Positions 35,114 to 44,544 of a stretch of DNA of 64,000 nt are shown here, in pieces. The translations under genes were made by a program, and so were the position numbers. Each line of letters opens with the position of its first letter. Position 1 is the stretch's first letter. The DNA is taken from positions 372,001 to 436,000 of the forward strand of contig CAWAEZ010000009.1 of NCBI GenBank assembly GCA_963781195.1, written 5' to 3'. Below the pieces are notes generated by a model. It saw only the letters and a list, made by a program, of their open reading frames with translations. It was not told where the DNA came from and did not search any database. This DNA comes from JAJPKK01 sp963781195 (GTDB taxonomy: Bacteria > Pseudomonadota > Alphaproteobacteria > Rhizobiales > Xanthobacteraceae).

Positions 35114-37420
35114 TTGGTGCGGGCGCGACTTGAGTGCACGGAGTCGCGGGCGGGGTGGAAATTGGCAAAACCGGATCGAGGCGCGGGCAAGCGTCGCGAG
35201 CCCTCCTTCGAGAGCGGCGCAGCGGCGCTCGACGTGCGGCTGTCCGCAGACGACCGCTCGGCACCCGCGGCCGTCGAGGCCCGCGGGTCCGGCAAGTCGG
35301 CGTCGGCCAAGGCGCGATCGGCGAAGCCCGCATCGGCGCGGCGCGTCGAGCCAAAATTCGACACGCCCCAGCCGCCGCGGGCGCCGCCGAGAAAGCCCAA
35401 GTCCGGTGGTGGCGGGCGCGGTGGAAAGCGACGGCGTTTCGGCCTCGGTCGCCTCCTCTATTGGGGCGTGGTGCTCGCGATCTGGGGCGTGCTCGCGGTC
35501 ATCGGCCTGTTCGCCTGGGTGGCAATGCATCTGCCGCCGATCCAATCGCTCGAGATCCCGAAGCGCCCGCCCAGCGTCCAGATCAACAGCCTCGACACCC
35601 GCATCTTCGCCACCCGCGGCGAAATGGGCGGTGCCGCCGTGCCGCTCAAGGAGATGCCGCCCCATCTGCCCAACGCCTTCATCGCCATCGAGGACCGGCG
35701 TTTCCGCACCCATTACGGCATCGATCCCGTCGGCCTGTTCCGCGCCGTGGTCGCCAACCTGCTGCATCGCGGCATCTCCCAGGGCGGCTCGACCATCACC
35801 CAGCAGCTCGCCAAGAATCTGTTCCTCACCCAGGACCGCAACTTGATGCGCAAGCTGCAGGAAGTGGTGCTGGCGCTGTGGCTGGAGCACAAGTTCTCCA
35901 AGAACGAGATTCTGGAGCTCTATCTCAACCGTGTCTATTTCGGGAACGGCGCCTATGGCGTCGATGCCGCCGCCCAGCGCTATTTCGGCAAATCCGCCCG
36001 TACCGCATCGGTGGCCGAATCGGCGCTGCTCGCCGGCCTCGTCAAATCGCCGTCGCGGTTGGCGCCGACCCGCAACTTCGACGGCGCCGAGCAGCGCGCC
36101 AAGGTCGTCCTCGCCGCCATGGCGGACGCCCGGCTGATCAGCGAGGAGACCGAGAGGGCAGCGATCGCCGCCCCGCCGCGAATCGTGAAGCCGAGCGCCG
36201 GCGGCTCCTCGAACTATGTCGCCGACTGGGTGATGGACGTCCTCAACGAGATGGTCGGCCGGGTCGACGAGGACGTCATTGTCGACACCACCATCGATGC
36301 CGGCATGCAGGTGGTCGCCGAAAAGGCGCTGATCGAGGAGATTTCGCAAAAGGGCGAGAAGTTCGGCGTCCAGCAGGGCGCACTGGTGGCGATGACGCCC
36401 GACGGCGCCGTGCGCGCCCTGGTCGGCGGGCGCAATTACGCGGAGAACCAGTTCAACCGCGCGGTGGCGGCAAAACGCCAGCCCGGCTCGGCCTTCAAGC
36501 CGTTCGTCTATCTCACGGCGCTCGAGCACGGGCTGACGCCGGACACTCTCCGCGAGGACCGGCCGATCGAGCTCAAGGGCTGGCATCCGGAGAACTACGG
36601 ACACGAATACTTCGGCCCGGTGACGCTGACCCAGGCGCTCGCCATGTCGCTCAACACCGTGTCGGTGCGGCTGACGCTCGAGTTCGGACCGACCGCCGTG
36701 GTGCGCACCGCCCACCGCCTCGGCATCACCTCGAAGCTCGAGCCCAACGCCTCCATCGCGCTCGGCACGTCGGAGGTCTCGGTGCTGGAGCTCGTCTCGG
36801 CCTACGTGCCGTTCGCCAATGGCGGCATGGCTGTCATCCCCCATGTCATCCAACGGGTGCGGACGCTGCGCGGCAAGACCCTCTACGCGCGCAACCCGCC
36901 GCCGCTCGGGCGCCTGGTCGATCCGCGCTTCGTGGCGATGATGAACACCATGATGCGGGAGACCGTGGCATCCGGTACGGCGCACAAGGCCGACCTGCCG
37001 GGGTGGACCGCGGCCGGCAAGACCGGCACCAGCCAGGATTTCCGCGACGCCTGGTTCATCGGCTACACCAGCCAGCTCGTCACCGGCGTGTGGTTCGGCA
37101 ACGACGACTCCTCGCCGACCCGAAAAGCCACCGGGGGCGGACTGCCGGTCGAGGTGTGGAGCCGGTTCATGAAGGCGGCGCTTCAGGGCCTGCCGATGGC
37201 GGAGCTTCCTGCCCCGACGGGCGGCCTCGCAAGCCTCGGCGGATCGCCCCTGCCCGCTGCGCTGCCGGCGGGCGCGCATTCGTCCTCCGCGCTCCAGCCG
37301 GCCGGGATCCCCATCCCGCCGCAGCCGATCGCGCCGGCTGGCCGACCGCGCGATGCGGTCCGGCCCGCGGAAGGAACGATTGACGGCTGGCTGACGAACC
37401 GGCTGTTTCCCGGGCGCTGA
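35114..37420 (+). CDS. Class A penicillin-binding protein (PBP1A/PBP1B-type bifunctional peptidoglycan synthase)
   Basis: Up to 768 residues; a TTG at 35162 (LAKPDRGAGKRREP), 16 codons in, may be the true start, and no ATG is suitable. A ~110-residue basic, Pro/Ala-rich cytoplasmic region precedes a membrane helix (LLYWGVVLAIWGVLAVIGLF). The glycosyltransferase domain has AIEDRRFRTHYGID with the catalytic Glu, and GGSTITQQLAKN. The transpeptidase has SxxK in PGSAFKPF, SxN in SLNT and KTGTS. It polymerises lipid II and cross-links stem peptides. The last ~70 residues are Pro/Ala-rich. Confidence 0.92.
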   Translation: MVRARLECTESRAGWKLAKPDRGAGKRREPSFESGAAALDVRLSADDRSAPAAVEARGSGKSASAKARSAKPASARRVEPKFDTPQPPRAPPRKPKSGGGGRGGKRRRFGLGRLLYWGVVLAIWGVLAVIGLFAWVAMHLPPIQSLEIPKRPPSVQINSLDTRIFATRGEMGGAAVPLKEMPPHLPNAFIAIEDRRFRTHYGIDPVGLFRAVVANLLHRGISQGGSTITQQLAKNLFLTQDRNLMRKLQEVVLALWLEHKFSKNEILELYLNRVYFGNGAYGVDAAAQRYFGKSARTASVAESALLAGLVKSPSRLAPTRNFDGAEQRAKVVLAAMADARLISEETERAAIAAPPRIVKPSAGGSSNYVADWVMDVLNEMVGRVDEDVIVDTTIDAGMQVVAEKALIEEISQKGEKFGVQQGALVAMTPDGAVRALVGGRNYAENQFNRAVAAKRQPGSAFKPFVYLTALEHGLTPDTLREDRPIELKGWHPENYGHEYFGPVTLTQALAMSLNTVSVRLTLEFGPTAVVRTAHRLGITSKLEPNASIALGTSEVSVLELVSAYVPFANGGMAVIPHVIQRVRTLRGKTLYARNPPPLGRLVDPRFVAMMNTMMRETVASGTAHKADLPGWTAAGKTGTSQDFRDAWFIGYTSQLVTGVWFGNDDSSPTRKATGGGLPVEVWSRFMKAALQGLPMAELPAPTGGLASLGGSPLPAALPAGAHSSSALQPAGIPIPPQPIAPAGRPRDAVRPAEGTIDGWLTNRLFPGR

Positions 37421-37448
37421 ACGGCTCAGGCAATGCCGATGCGCGGCG

Positions 37449-38246
37449 CTACGCGGTCCGGCTCGGCCGACGGCGCTTCCGACCCAACGGGTCCGGGTCG
37501 AGGCCGTAGCGATGCAGATCGGTGCCGTGGACGTCGAGCCAGGCCTTGGCCCGCTCCATCTCCGGACAGATCCGACGCAGCACGCGCCAGAATCGCGGCG
37601 AATGGTTCATCTCGACGAGATGAGCCACCTCGTGCGCGGCGAGGTAGTCGAGCACATGGCGCGGCGCGAGCACGAGCCGCCAGGAGAACGACAGCATGCC
37701 GCTCGTCGAGCACGAGCCCCAGCGGCTCGCCTGGTCGCGGATCGAAATGCGCTTGAAGGTGACGCCGAGCTTTTCCGCGTAGACGCGACACGCGACCTCG
37801 AGGTCGCGCTTGGCCTGCCGCTTGAGATAATCGGTGATGCGCCGCGACACGTGCTCGCTCTCGCCGGCGACGCACAACAGGCGCTCGCCGCGGGCGTCGC
37901 CCTCGGTCCACACGGTGCCGCGCGCGGCGCGGCGGTGCACGATGCCGTGAATGGCGCCGCGCAGCGGCAACTCGGACCCGTGGGCGAACGGCGCCGCCTT
38001 CGGCAGGCGGCCGAAGCGCGTCGCGATCCAAGCGCTGTGCTTCTCGGCGAACTCGCGCGCTTCACGCAGGCTGCCGCGCGGCGGCATCGTCAGCACGGCT
38101 TCGCGCGTCACCGCGACGATGCGCAGCGTGTAGCGCCGCGCCTGCCGATGCCGGCGCAGGCGAACAAGATAAACGGAGTCGTCGCAGACGACTTCGATCG
38201 CCTGAGGTTCGGCCGGACGACGATACAGCAGGGCACGCGAGGGCAT
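37449..38246 (-). CDS. YgjP/SprT-like zinc metallopeptidase-type protein (DUF45)
   Basis: 265 residues from the ATG at 38246 (MPSRALLYRRPAEP). The HExxH-type motif is in AAHEVAHLVEMNHSPRFW, preceded by the family segment ISIRDQASRWGSCSTSG, where a conserved Trp-Gly-Ser-Cys lies before the zinc site. Members of this family are predicted metal-dependent hydrolases, often near restriction or DNA-repair genes; the E. coli YgjP substrate is not settled. It is convergent with the penicillin-binding protein gene (28 bp between stops). The end is very basic (GRKRRRPSR). Confidence 0.88.
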   Translation of the reverse strand: MPSRALLYRRPAEPQAIEVVCDDSVYLVRLRRHRQARRYTLRIVAVTREAVLTMPPRGSLREAREFAEKHSAWIATRFGRLPKAAPFAHGSELPLRGAIHGIVHRRAARGTVWTEGDARGERLLCVAGESEHVSRRITDYLKRQAKRDLEVACRVYAEKLGVTFKRISIRDQASRWGSCSTSGMLSFSWRLVLAPRHVLDYLAAHEVAHLVEMNHSPRFWRVLRRICPEMERAKAWLDVHGTDLHRYGLDPDPLGRKRRRPSRTA

Positions 38247-38593
38247 TGCGAAGAGATCCAGGGGCAAATCAGCTGATCGATACTGGCATATCCGCGCGAA
38301 GATCAACGAAACATTCTCGCGAGCCCAATTTGATACAGGATGTAGTCGAGGAAAGGTAAAACTATCCCACATATTGCGTTCTCAAAAAGTGATTTGCAAG
38401 TTCAATACTTTGACTCGCGAGCCGTCTCTCCGGCGCCGAAATTTAATGATATAAATCAGATGCTTACGGGAAAAAATCCGACAAGGCCAGCAAATCGCTG
38501 CGCTTATAGCAATGATTTGTGAATCATTTCTTTTCGCCGTGCCGATTATGACCGCAAACGCAACCTTAAATTGCGTTTTGTAAAAGGTCGAAC
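38247..38593. other. AT-rich intergenic region with several stem-loops
   Basis: 347 bp without a gene, distinctly less GC-rich than the rest of the window. It should carry the promoter of the YgjP-like gene and the end of the phaZ transcript. Inverted repeats include AATGATT-TGTG-AATCATT at 38511-38528, followed by TCTTTT on the plus strand, and the stem described separately at 38556-38578. Confidence 0.6.
38556..38578 (-). terminator. Candidate terminator hairpin after phaZ
   Basis: AAACGCAA at 38556-38563 pairs with TTGCGTTT at 38571-38578 around a 7-base loop, starting 15 bp past the phaZ stop on the minus strand and ending in T residues there. The stem is AU-rich but perfect. Confidence 0.4.
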
Positions 38594-39982
38594 CTAAGAC
38601 GCGTGCTTGGGCTCGCGCCCGCTCGCCGCCTTGCGGAGCGGCACCACGCCTTTGCCGTCGAGGCTCTTGGCGCTCTGGGCGTGGCGGAAATCGTGCGACA
38701 AAACGAAGTCGGAAATCCGCGGCGCGATCTCGGAGCGGAACCGCGACCCGTTGAACACCCCGTAATGGCCGACGCCCGGCTGCAGCCAGTGCGCCTTATG
38801 CGCCTCGGGGATGTTGACGCAGAGATGCTGGGCCGCTTCGGTCTGCCCGACACCGGAGATGTCGTCGTGCTCGCCTTCGACGGTCATCAGCGCGACGCGC
38901 CGGATGTCCGCCAAATTCACCGGCTCACGACGGTGCATCATCATCCCACGCGGCAGCGCGTGGCTGATGAACACGGTCTCGACGGTCTGGAGATAGAACT
39001 CGGCGGTCAGGTCCATCACCGCGAGGTACTCGTCGTAGAACTCGCGATGCTTCTGCGCGGAGTCGCCGTCGCCATCCACCAAATGCCGAAACAGCTTGCG
39101 ATGGGCATCGATGTGCCGGTCGATGTTCATGCTGACGAAGCCGTTGAGCTGAAGGAAGCCGGGATAGACGTCGCGCATCATGCCGGGATGGGGGAACGGC
39201 ACCTTGGTGATGACGTTGCGCCTGAACCAGTCGATGCCGCGGAATTTGGCCAACTGGTTCACGCCGGTCGGGTTGACCCGGGTGTCGATCGGGCCACCCA
39301 TCAGCACCATCGAACGCGGGACATAGGGGTCGTCGGACCCTTCCATGCGCGCGACCGCGGCGAGCACCGGCACCGACGGCTGGCACACCGCGACCATGTG
39401 AACGTCGCCACCCAGGGCGTGCAGGATCGAGATCACGTAATCGATGTAATCGTCCAGATCGAACCGGCCTTCGGACAGCGGAACGGTCCGGGCGTCCTGC
39501 CACTCGGTGATGTAGACGTCGTGATTGGGCAGGAACGCTTCCACCGTTCCGCGCAGCAGCGTCGCGTAATGCCCCGACATCGGCGCGACGATGAGAAGCC
39601 GCGGCTGCGGACGGTGCGGCGGGTGATCGAAGGCCCGGGCAAAACGCAGAACGCGGCAGAACGGCCGCTCCCACACGACCTCGACATGCACCGGCACCCG
39701 CGCGCCGCCGACCATGGTGGAGGCGATGCCCCATTCGGGGCGGCTGTAGCGCCGCGTCGAGCGTTCGAACAGCTCGCAGGCCGCCGCGACCGACTTTCCG
39801 AATACGGTCGGAGTCAGCGGATTGAGCGGATTCTTGAACATGAGCTTGGTGGCGTCCGCCCACGCCCGGGACGGATTGAGGGCCGCCTGGTTCATCTCGT
39901 AGAACCAATACATCGGCGCCGCGAGCAGGATTCCGCCGTCACCGGTCAGGCTGGGTGCGCCGCCAAATTCGCCGATAGCCAT
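38594..39982 (-). CDS. phaZ: Intracellular poly(3-hydroxybutyrate) depolymerase PhaZ
   Basis: 462 residues from MAIGEFGGAPSLTG. The family segments are MYWFYEMNQAALNPSRAWADATKL-like (split here by no gap), NPLTPTVFGKSVAAACELFER and VCQPSVPVLAAV. In the last, the Cys replaces the lipase Ser, as in Ralstonia PhaZa1-type enzymes. The general-base His is probably in GVGHYGVFNGSRF. The enzyme breaks down stored native PHB granules in the cytoplasm to feed carbon during starvation. It is monocistronic. Confidence 0.92.
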   Translation of the reverse strand: MAIGEFGGAPSLTGDGGILLAAPMYWFYEMNQAALNPSRAWADATKLMFKNPLNPLTPTVFGKSVAAACELFERSTRRYSRPEWGIASTMVGGARVPVHVEVVWERPFCRVLRFARAFDHPPHRPQPRLLIVAPMSGHYATLLRGTVEAFLPNHDVYITEWQDARTVPLSEGRFDLDDYIDYVISILHALGGDVHMVAVCQPSVPVLAAVARMEGSDDPYVPRSMVLMGGPIDTRVNPTGVNQLAKFRGIDWFRRNVITKVPFPHPGMMRDVYPGFLQLNGFVSMNIDRHIDAHRKLFRHLVDGDGDSAQKHREFYDEYLAVMDLTAEFYLQTVETVFISHALPRGMMMHRREPVNLADIRRVALMTVEGEHDDISGVGQTEAAQHLCVNIPEAHKAHWLQPGVGHYGVFNGSRFRSEIAPRISDFVLSHDFRHAQSAKSLDGKGVVPLRKAASGREPKHAS

Positions 39983-40115
39983 GAGGAAGCCGTCCTTACT
40001 TTTGCTGCACCGCAGCAAGATGGAAACCCGGAACGTCGCCGTCAACCGTTTGGAGACCGCGCCCAACCACCCCGGGCCCCCAAGCGGAAATATGGTTACG
40101 ACCCGGCGCGTTCGC

Positions 40116-40943
40116 TCATTCGCCCGCCTGCAGGAGCGATCCGTGGCGCCGTGACGCGTCGAGCAGTCGTATGAAGCCGTACACCCCAGCCCCGAACCAC
40201 AGGGCGTTGAGACCCAACGCCCGCCACATGAGGTCCGCCCTGAATATATGCTCAATCAGCAGGGCGCGCATCCCCTCGAAAACATAGGTCGGGGGCAGCG
40301 CCAGCGCGACCGGCTGCAGCCAGTCGGGCAGCACCGAGACCGGGTAATAGACGCAGGTGAGCGGCATCAGCAGGAACATGATGGTCCAGGCGAAGCTTTC
40401 GGCGCCGAGGCCGTTGCGCATCACCAGCCCCGACACGAAGATGCCCACCGCCCAACTCGTCAGGATGAGGTTTGCGAAGAAGGCGGCGAGCGCCAGCCCC
40501 ATGGCGTAAAGATTGAAGCCGAAGAACGCGATCGCGAGCAGCGACACCGGCACCATGCCGATGGCGAGCCGCACAATGCTCATGGCCATCAGCGCCAGCA
40601 CGAACTCGACCGGCTTGAGCGGGCTGATCATGAGATTGGCGAGATTGCGCGACCACATCTCCTCCAGGAACGACACCGAGAAGCCGAGTTGGCCACGGAA
40701 CAGGATGTCCCACAGCAGCACGGCGCCGATGAAGGTGCCTCCGGCCCGTGCGAAGAAACCGGAATTCTCGCCGATATAGGCCTGCAGGAAGCCCCACATC
40801 AGCATCTGCACGGCCGGCCAGTAGACGAGTTCGAGGAGCCGCGGCCATGACGACCGCAAGAGATACCAGTAGCGGGCGATCATCGCGCCGATGCGGCGGC
40901 CGGAGATCGCGTAGTCGAGCGACCGGTCGGGCGGCGGATTCAC
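40116..40943 (-). CDS. ABC-2 type transporter permease
   Basis: 275 residues from a GTG at 40943 that overlaps the ATPase stop by four bases. It has six hydrophobic helices (LLELVYWPAVQMLMWGFLQA to LGLNALWFGAGVYGFIRLL), and the ABC-2 motif region SFLEEMWSRNLANLMISPL lies between helices two and three. It works with the ATPase next to it as an exporter. The export substrate is unknown; related pairs move polysaccharide, lipids or drugs. Confidence 0.88.
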   Translation of the reverse strand: MNPPPDRSLDYAISGRRIGAMIARYWYLLRSSWPRLLELVYWPAVQMLMWGFLQAYIGENSGFFARAGGTFIGAVLLWDILFRGQLGFSVSFLEEMWSRNLANLMISPLKPVEFVLALMAMSIVRLAIGMVPVSLLAIAFFGFNLYAMGLALAAFFANLILTSWAVGIFVSGLVMRNGLGAESFAWTIMFLLMPLTCVYYPVSVLPDWLQPVALALPPTYVFEGMRALLIEHIFRADLMWRALGLNALWFGAGVYGFIRLLDASRRHGSLLQAGE

Positions 40944-41692
40944 TGGGCGGCCTCCCCCGCGCGGCCGCGCGCAACGTCGAGAAAGACCTCTTCCAGGGTC
41001 AGCCGGCCGTAGCGGGCAAGCAGCGCCGCCGGCGTGCCGTCGTCCTCGATGCGACCCTTCTTCATGATGATGACGCGCTCGCACAGACGCTCCACCTCGA
41101 GCATGTTGTGGGAGGCGAGGAGGAGCGTCGCGCCTTGGGTCGCACAATAGCGCTCGAGCGTGCCGCGCACCCAGTCTGCGGTATCGGGGTCGAGCGACGC
41201 CGTCGGCTCGTCGAGAAGCAGCACCTCCGGCCGATTGAGCAGAGCCTTGGCGAGGGACGCCCGCGTCTTCTGCCCCGACGACAGCTTGCCGGTCGGGCGA
41301 TCGAGCAGGTCGCGCAGATCGAACTCTCCCGCCACCTCGGCGATGCGCGGTGCGAGGTCGGGCACGCCGTAGAGCCGGCCGAACACGGTGAGGTTCTGGC
41401 GCACCGTGAGGCGCATGGGCATTTCGATATACGGGCTTTCGAAATTCATGCGGTGCAGGACGCGGTAGCGCTGGCGCGGCATGTCGGCGCCGAGAACCCG
41501 CACCGTCCCCGCGGTCGGCGTCACCAGGCCCATGATCATGGCGATGGTCGTGGTCTTGCCGGCCCCGTTGCCGCCCAGCAGCCCGGTGATGGAGCCGGCG
41601 GGCAGAGAGAAGCTCACGCCGGCGACGGCCATCCCGCCGCGATAAACCTTTGCGAGGGCCTCGACGGCGATGGCGGGTTCAATTTGTGTCAT
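40940..41692 (-). CDS. ABC-2 type transporter ATP-binding protein
   Basis: 250 residues. Walker A is GGNGAGKTT at ~40-48, the signature is LSSGQKTRASLAKAL, Walker B VLLLDEPTASLD and the switch His is in LLASHNML. This is the nodI/CcmA-like class that pairs with ABC-2 permeases. It is the first gene of a two-gene operon, divergent from regB with ~156 bp between starts. Confidence 0.9.
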   Translation of the reverse strand: MTQIEPAIAVEALAKVYRGGMAVAGVSFSLPAGSITGLLGGNGAGKTTTIAMIMGLVTPTAGTVRVLGADMPRQRYRVLHRMNFESPYIEMPMRLTVRQNLTVFGRLYGVPDLAPRIAEVAGEFDLRDLLDRPTGKLSSGQKTRASLAKALLNRPEVLLLDEPTASLDPDTADWVRGTLERYCATQGATLLLASHNMLEVERLCERVIIMKKGRIEDDGTPAALLARYGRLTLEEVFLDVARGRAGEAAQ

Positions 41693-41848
41693 GAATCACG
41701 ATATAGGTCGCTCCCGCGACGCCTTTCTGTGCGGGTGCGGAGTTGGATGCAAGGTTTTGGACCACGAGCGACGCAGGGAACCGACACATGGCTTTGCGGG
41801 ACGATATCTCGCACGGCGGGCTCACCGAGGCCCGCATAGGATGACGGC

Positions 41849-43237
41849 ATGTCGGATCTGAACATCGAGCAACAACCTCACTCCTCCCTGCGCAGCGTCC
41901 GCCTGGACACCCTGGTCCGGCTGCGCTGGCTGGCGGTGCTGGGGCAGTCCGCCGCGGTGCTCGTCGTCCATGACGGCTTCGATTTCGACGTGCCGTTCTG
42001 GGCGTGTCTCGCCGTGATCGCCGCCTACGGCGCCGTCAACGTGGTCCTGCGGCTGCGCTTCCGCTGGAACCAGCGGCTGGAGCCGCAGCACGCGGCCTGG
42101 CTGCTCGGGCTCGACATCATCGAACTGGCGGTGCTGCTGTTCCTGACCGGCGGCCTGCAGAACCCGTTTTCGTTCCTGTTCGCTGGGCCGGTGCTCATCT
42201 CGGCAGCCGCTCTCCCCGCCCGCATGACGTTGCTGCTGGCGGCTCTGGCAATCGCCTGCGCCACCGTCCTCGTCTTCATCCACTATCCGCTGCCGTGGCC
42301 GGAGGAGGAGCCGCTGGAGCTCCCGCCGCTCTACATGATCGGCGTCTGGCTCTCGCTGCTGCTGGCGATCGGCTACATCAGCGTCTACTCCTGGCAGATC
42401 ATCGAGGAATCCCGGCAGCTCTCCGACGCGCTGGTCGCCACCGAGCTGGTGCTCACCCGCGAGCATTATCTCTCCCAGCTCGACGGCCTCGCCGCCGCCG
42501 CGGCCCATGAGCTCGGCACCCCGCTCTCGACCATCCTCGTCGTCGCCCGCGAGCTCGAGCGCGAGCTCGAGCCGGGAGCTCCGCACACCGAGGACGTCCG
42601 CCTGCTGCGCGAGCAGGCGCAGCGCTGCAAGGTGATCCTGAGCAAGCTCACCGAGCTGCCGGCGCCCGGCGAACCGTTCGAGCGCATGAAGCTCTCCGCG
42701 CTGATCGAGGAAACCGTCGCGCCGAATCGCGACATGGGGGTCGAGCTCGACGTCCAGATCCCCAAGGAAGACCCCTCCGAACCGGTGGGCGCACGCAACC
42801 CTGCGATCCTCTACGGGCTCGGCAACATCCTCGAGAACGCCGTAGACTTTGCGCGCAACCAGGTCCAGGTCACGGCGTCATGGGACGACGACGAGGTCAT
42901 CGTCGTCGTCGCCGACGACGGCTCGGGCTTTCCGCCGGAAATCATCGATCGCATGGGCGAGCCCTATGTCACCAGCGAGCAGGGGCGGCGGATGCGCGGA
43001 CGGGAAATGCCGGGGCTCGGCCTCGGTTTCTTCATCGCCAAGACGCTGCTCGAACGCTCCGGCGCCAAGATGTCTCTGGAAAACCGGACGTTCCCGCAGC
43101 GCGGCGCGGTGGTGAGAATACGCTGGAAGCGGGAAGAATTCGAACGTCCCCGCACCTGGCAGAAGACGATCGACGACGCTCCCGACCGCAGTGCAGCAGA
43201 GAAAGTTGCAGTGCTGCCTCTTGCCGAAGATCGCTAA
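41849..43237 (+). CDS. regB: Redox-sensing histidine kinase RegB/PrrB/ActS
   Basis: 462 residues with six predicted helices. The quinone-responsive loop GGLQNPFSFLF sits between helices, as in Rhodobacter RegB. The H-box is AAAAHELGTPLSTI. The redox-active Cys lies just after it in LREQAQRCKVILSKL, matching RegB Cys265. The HATPase domain has GNILENAVDFA and GLGLGFFIAKTLLERSGA. It senses quinone-pool redox state and phosphorylates RegA, controlling respiration, CO2 and N2 fixation and hydrogenases in relatives. No senC gene lies between regB and regA here. Confidence 0.93.
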   Translation: MSDLNIEQQPHSSLRSVRLDTLVRLRWLAVLGQSAAVLVVHDGFDFDVPFWACLAVIAAYGAVNVVLRLRFRWNQRLEPQHAAWLLGLDIIELAVLLFLTGGLQNPFSFLFAGPVLISAAALPARMTLLLAALAIACATVLVFIHYPLPWPEEEPLELPPLYMIGVWLSLLLAIGYISVYSWQIIEESRQLSDALVATELVLTREHYLSQLDGLAAAAAHELGTPLSTILVVARELERELEPGAPHTEDVRLLREQAQRCKVILSKLTELPAPGEPFERMKLSALIEETVAPNRDMGVELDVQIPKEDPSEPVGARNPAILYGLGNILENAVDFARNQVQVTASWDDDEVIVVVADDGSGFPPEIIDRMGEPYVTSEQGRRMRGREMPGLGLGFFIAKTLLERSGAKMSLENRTFPQRGAVVRIRWKREEFERPRTWQKTIDDAPDRSAAEKVAVLPLAEDR

Positions 43238-43306
43238 CTGACTACCTACATTTAGTGGGAGCGACGGTGTGTTTCGAGTTCGGTCATTGAACGAGGAAAA
43301 TTAATC

Positions 43307-43861
43307 ATGTCCGAAGCAACAGCCTCCGCGGTCCCGGGAGATCGCTCACTGCTCATTGTCGAAGACGACAAGTCGTTCCTGCAGCGCCTCGCGCGCGCCA
43401 TGGAGGGACGCGGGTTCAACGTCACCACGGCGGAATCGGTTGCCGACGGGTTGGATCAGGTCGAAAAGGCTGCACCGGCCTATGCCGTCGTCGACATGCG
43501 GCTCGGAGACGGCAGCGGTCTCGATGTCATCTCGGCGCTCAAGCGTCGCCGGCCCGACGCCCGCGGCATCGTGCTGACGGGATACGGAAACATCGCGACC
43601 GCGGTCACCGCGGTGAAGCTCGGCGCGGTCGATTACATGTCGAAGCCGGCCGATGCCGACGACGTCGCCGCCGCGTTGCTCGCTCTCGACGGCTCGAAGG
43701 CCGAGCCTCCGGTCAATCCGATGTCTGCCGACCGCGTGCGGTGGGAGCACATTCAGCGCATTTACGAGCTGTGCGGCCGCAACGTCTCGGAGACGGCGCG
43801 ACGCCTCAACATGCACCGTCGCACGCTGCAACGAATCCTCGCGAAGCGCGCGCCCAAGTAG
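43307..43861 (+). CDS. regA: Redox response regulator RegA/PrrA/ActR
   Basis: 184 residues, exactly family-sized. The receiver has LLIVEDDKSF, the phospho-Asp in AVVDMRLGDGSG and Lys in VDYMSKPADADD. A Pro-containing linker leads to a Fis-type helix-turn-helix (NVSETARRLNMHRRTLQRIL) that is nearly invariant in this family. It starts 69 bp after regB and is probably co-transcribed with it. It is a global transcription factor for redox-dependent energy genes. Confidence 0.95.
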   Translation: MSEATASAVPGDRSLLIVEDDKSFLQRLARAMEGRGFNVTTAESVADGLDQVEKAAPAYAVVDMRLGDGSGLDVISALKRRRPDARGIVLTGYGNIATAVTAVKLGAVDYMSKPADADDVAAALLALDGSKAEPPVNPMSADRVRWEHIQRIYELCGRNVSETARRLNMHRRTLQRILAKRAPK

Positions 43862-44104
43862 CGCCTGTAGCGGGGGGCCGTTGGTTTCCTGTGTTCGTCC
43901 ATTGTAATCAATTCATCCTCTGCATTCATGGGCCGCACTTCATGTGGCGCATTTCATAAGACGTTCACCGCGAGACGAAGCACCGGAGGCCGGCAGCTTC
44001 TGCGGTGCTATCCTCGGGAACCTGCCTGGCCCGCGCGCGTTACCGGTGGCTGCGGATATTCCGTCCTGCCTTCCGCGCTCAACATTCAAATGGAGGATTG
44101 CCCC

Positions 44105-44467
44105 ATGCTTCGCCAAACTCTTTTTGTCGGCGCAGTCGCTGCAAGCTTGCTCTTCCCGACCTCCATGCTTCTGGCGCGTGGTGGCGGAGGACACGGTGGC
44201 GGAGGCGGAGGCGGTGGTGGGGCTCACATGGGTGGCGGCGGGGCTCATATGGGCGGCATGCACATGGGCGGCGGCAACATGGGCGGCGGGATGCACATGG
44301 GCGGCGGGCATATGGGCGGCGTGCATGTGGGCGGCCGACCGGTGGTTCGCGGCGGCGTGCACGTCGGCGGTGGCGGCCGGCGCTTCTGGCATGGCCGCTG
44401 GTACGCGTACGGAGTAGGCCCGTGCTGGCGCCTCACCCCGGCAGGTTACATCTGGGTTTGCGGCTGA
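44105..44467 (+). CDS. Small secreted Gly/His/Met-rich protein
   Basis: 120 residues. A signal peptide (LFVGAVAASLLFPTSMLLA) is followed by ~75 residues built of Gly runs with HMGG/HVGG units (about a dozen His or Met residues spaced by glycines). The end is compact and aromatic (RFWHGRWYAYGVGPCWRLTP, then GYIWVCG) with two Cys. The His/Met pattern suggests copper or other soft-metal binding, but the family is unknown and a structural cell-surface role is equally possible. It is monocistronic. Confidence 0.7.
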   Translation: MLRQTLFVGAVAASLLFPTSMLLARGGGGHGGGGGGGGGAHMGGGGAHMGGMHMGGGNMGGGMHMGGGHMGGVHVGGRPVVRGGVHVGGGGRRFWHGRWYAYGVGPCWRLTPAGYIWVCG

Positions 44468-44544
44468 CGCTCGCTGCGGCCGGCGCCTTTCTCGGGCGCC
44501 GGCTTGCTTGGCCCAGAAGCCGGCAGAGCGCGGCGCAGCCGTCG

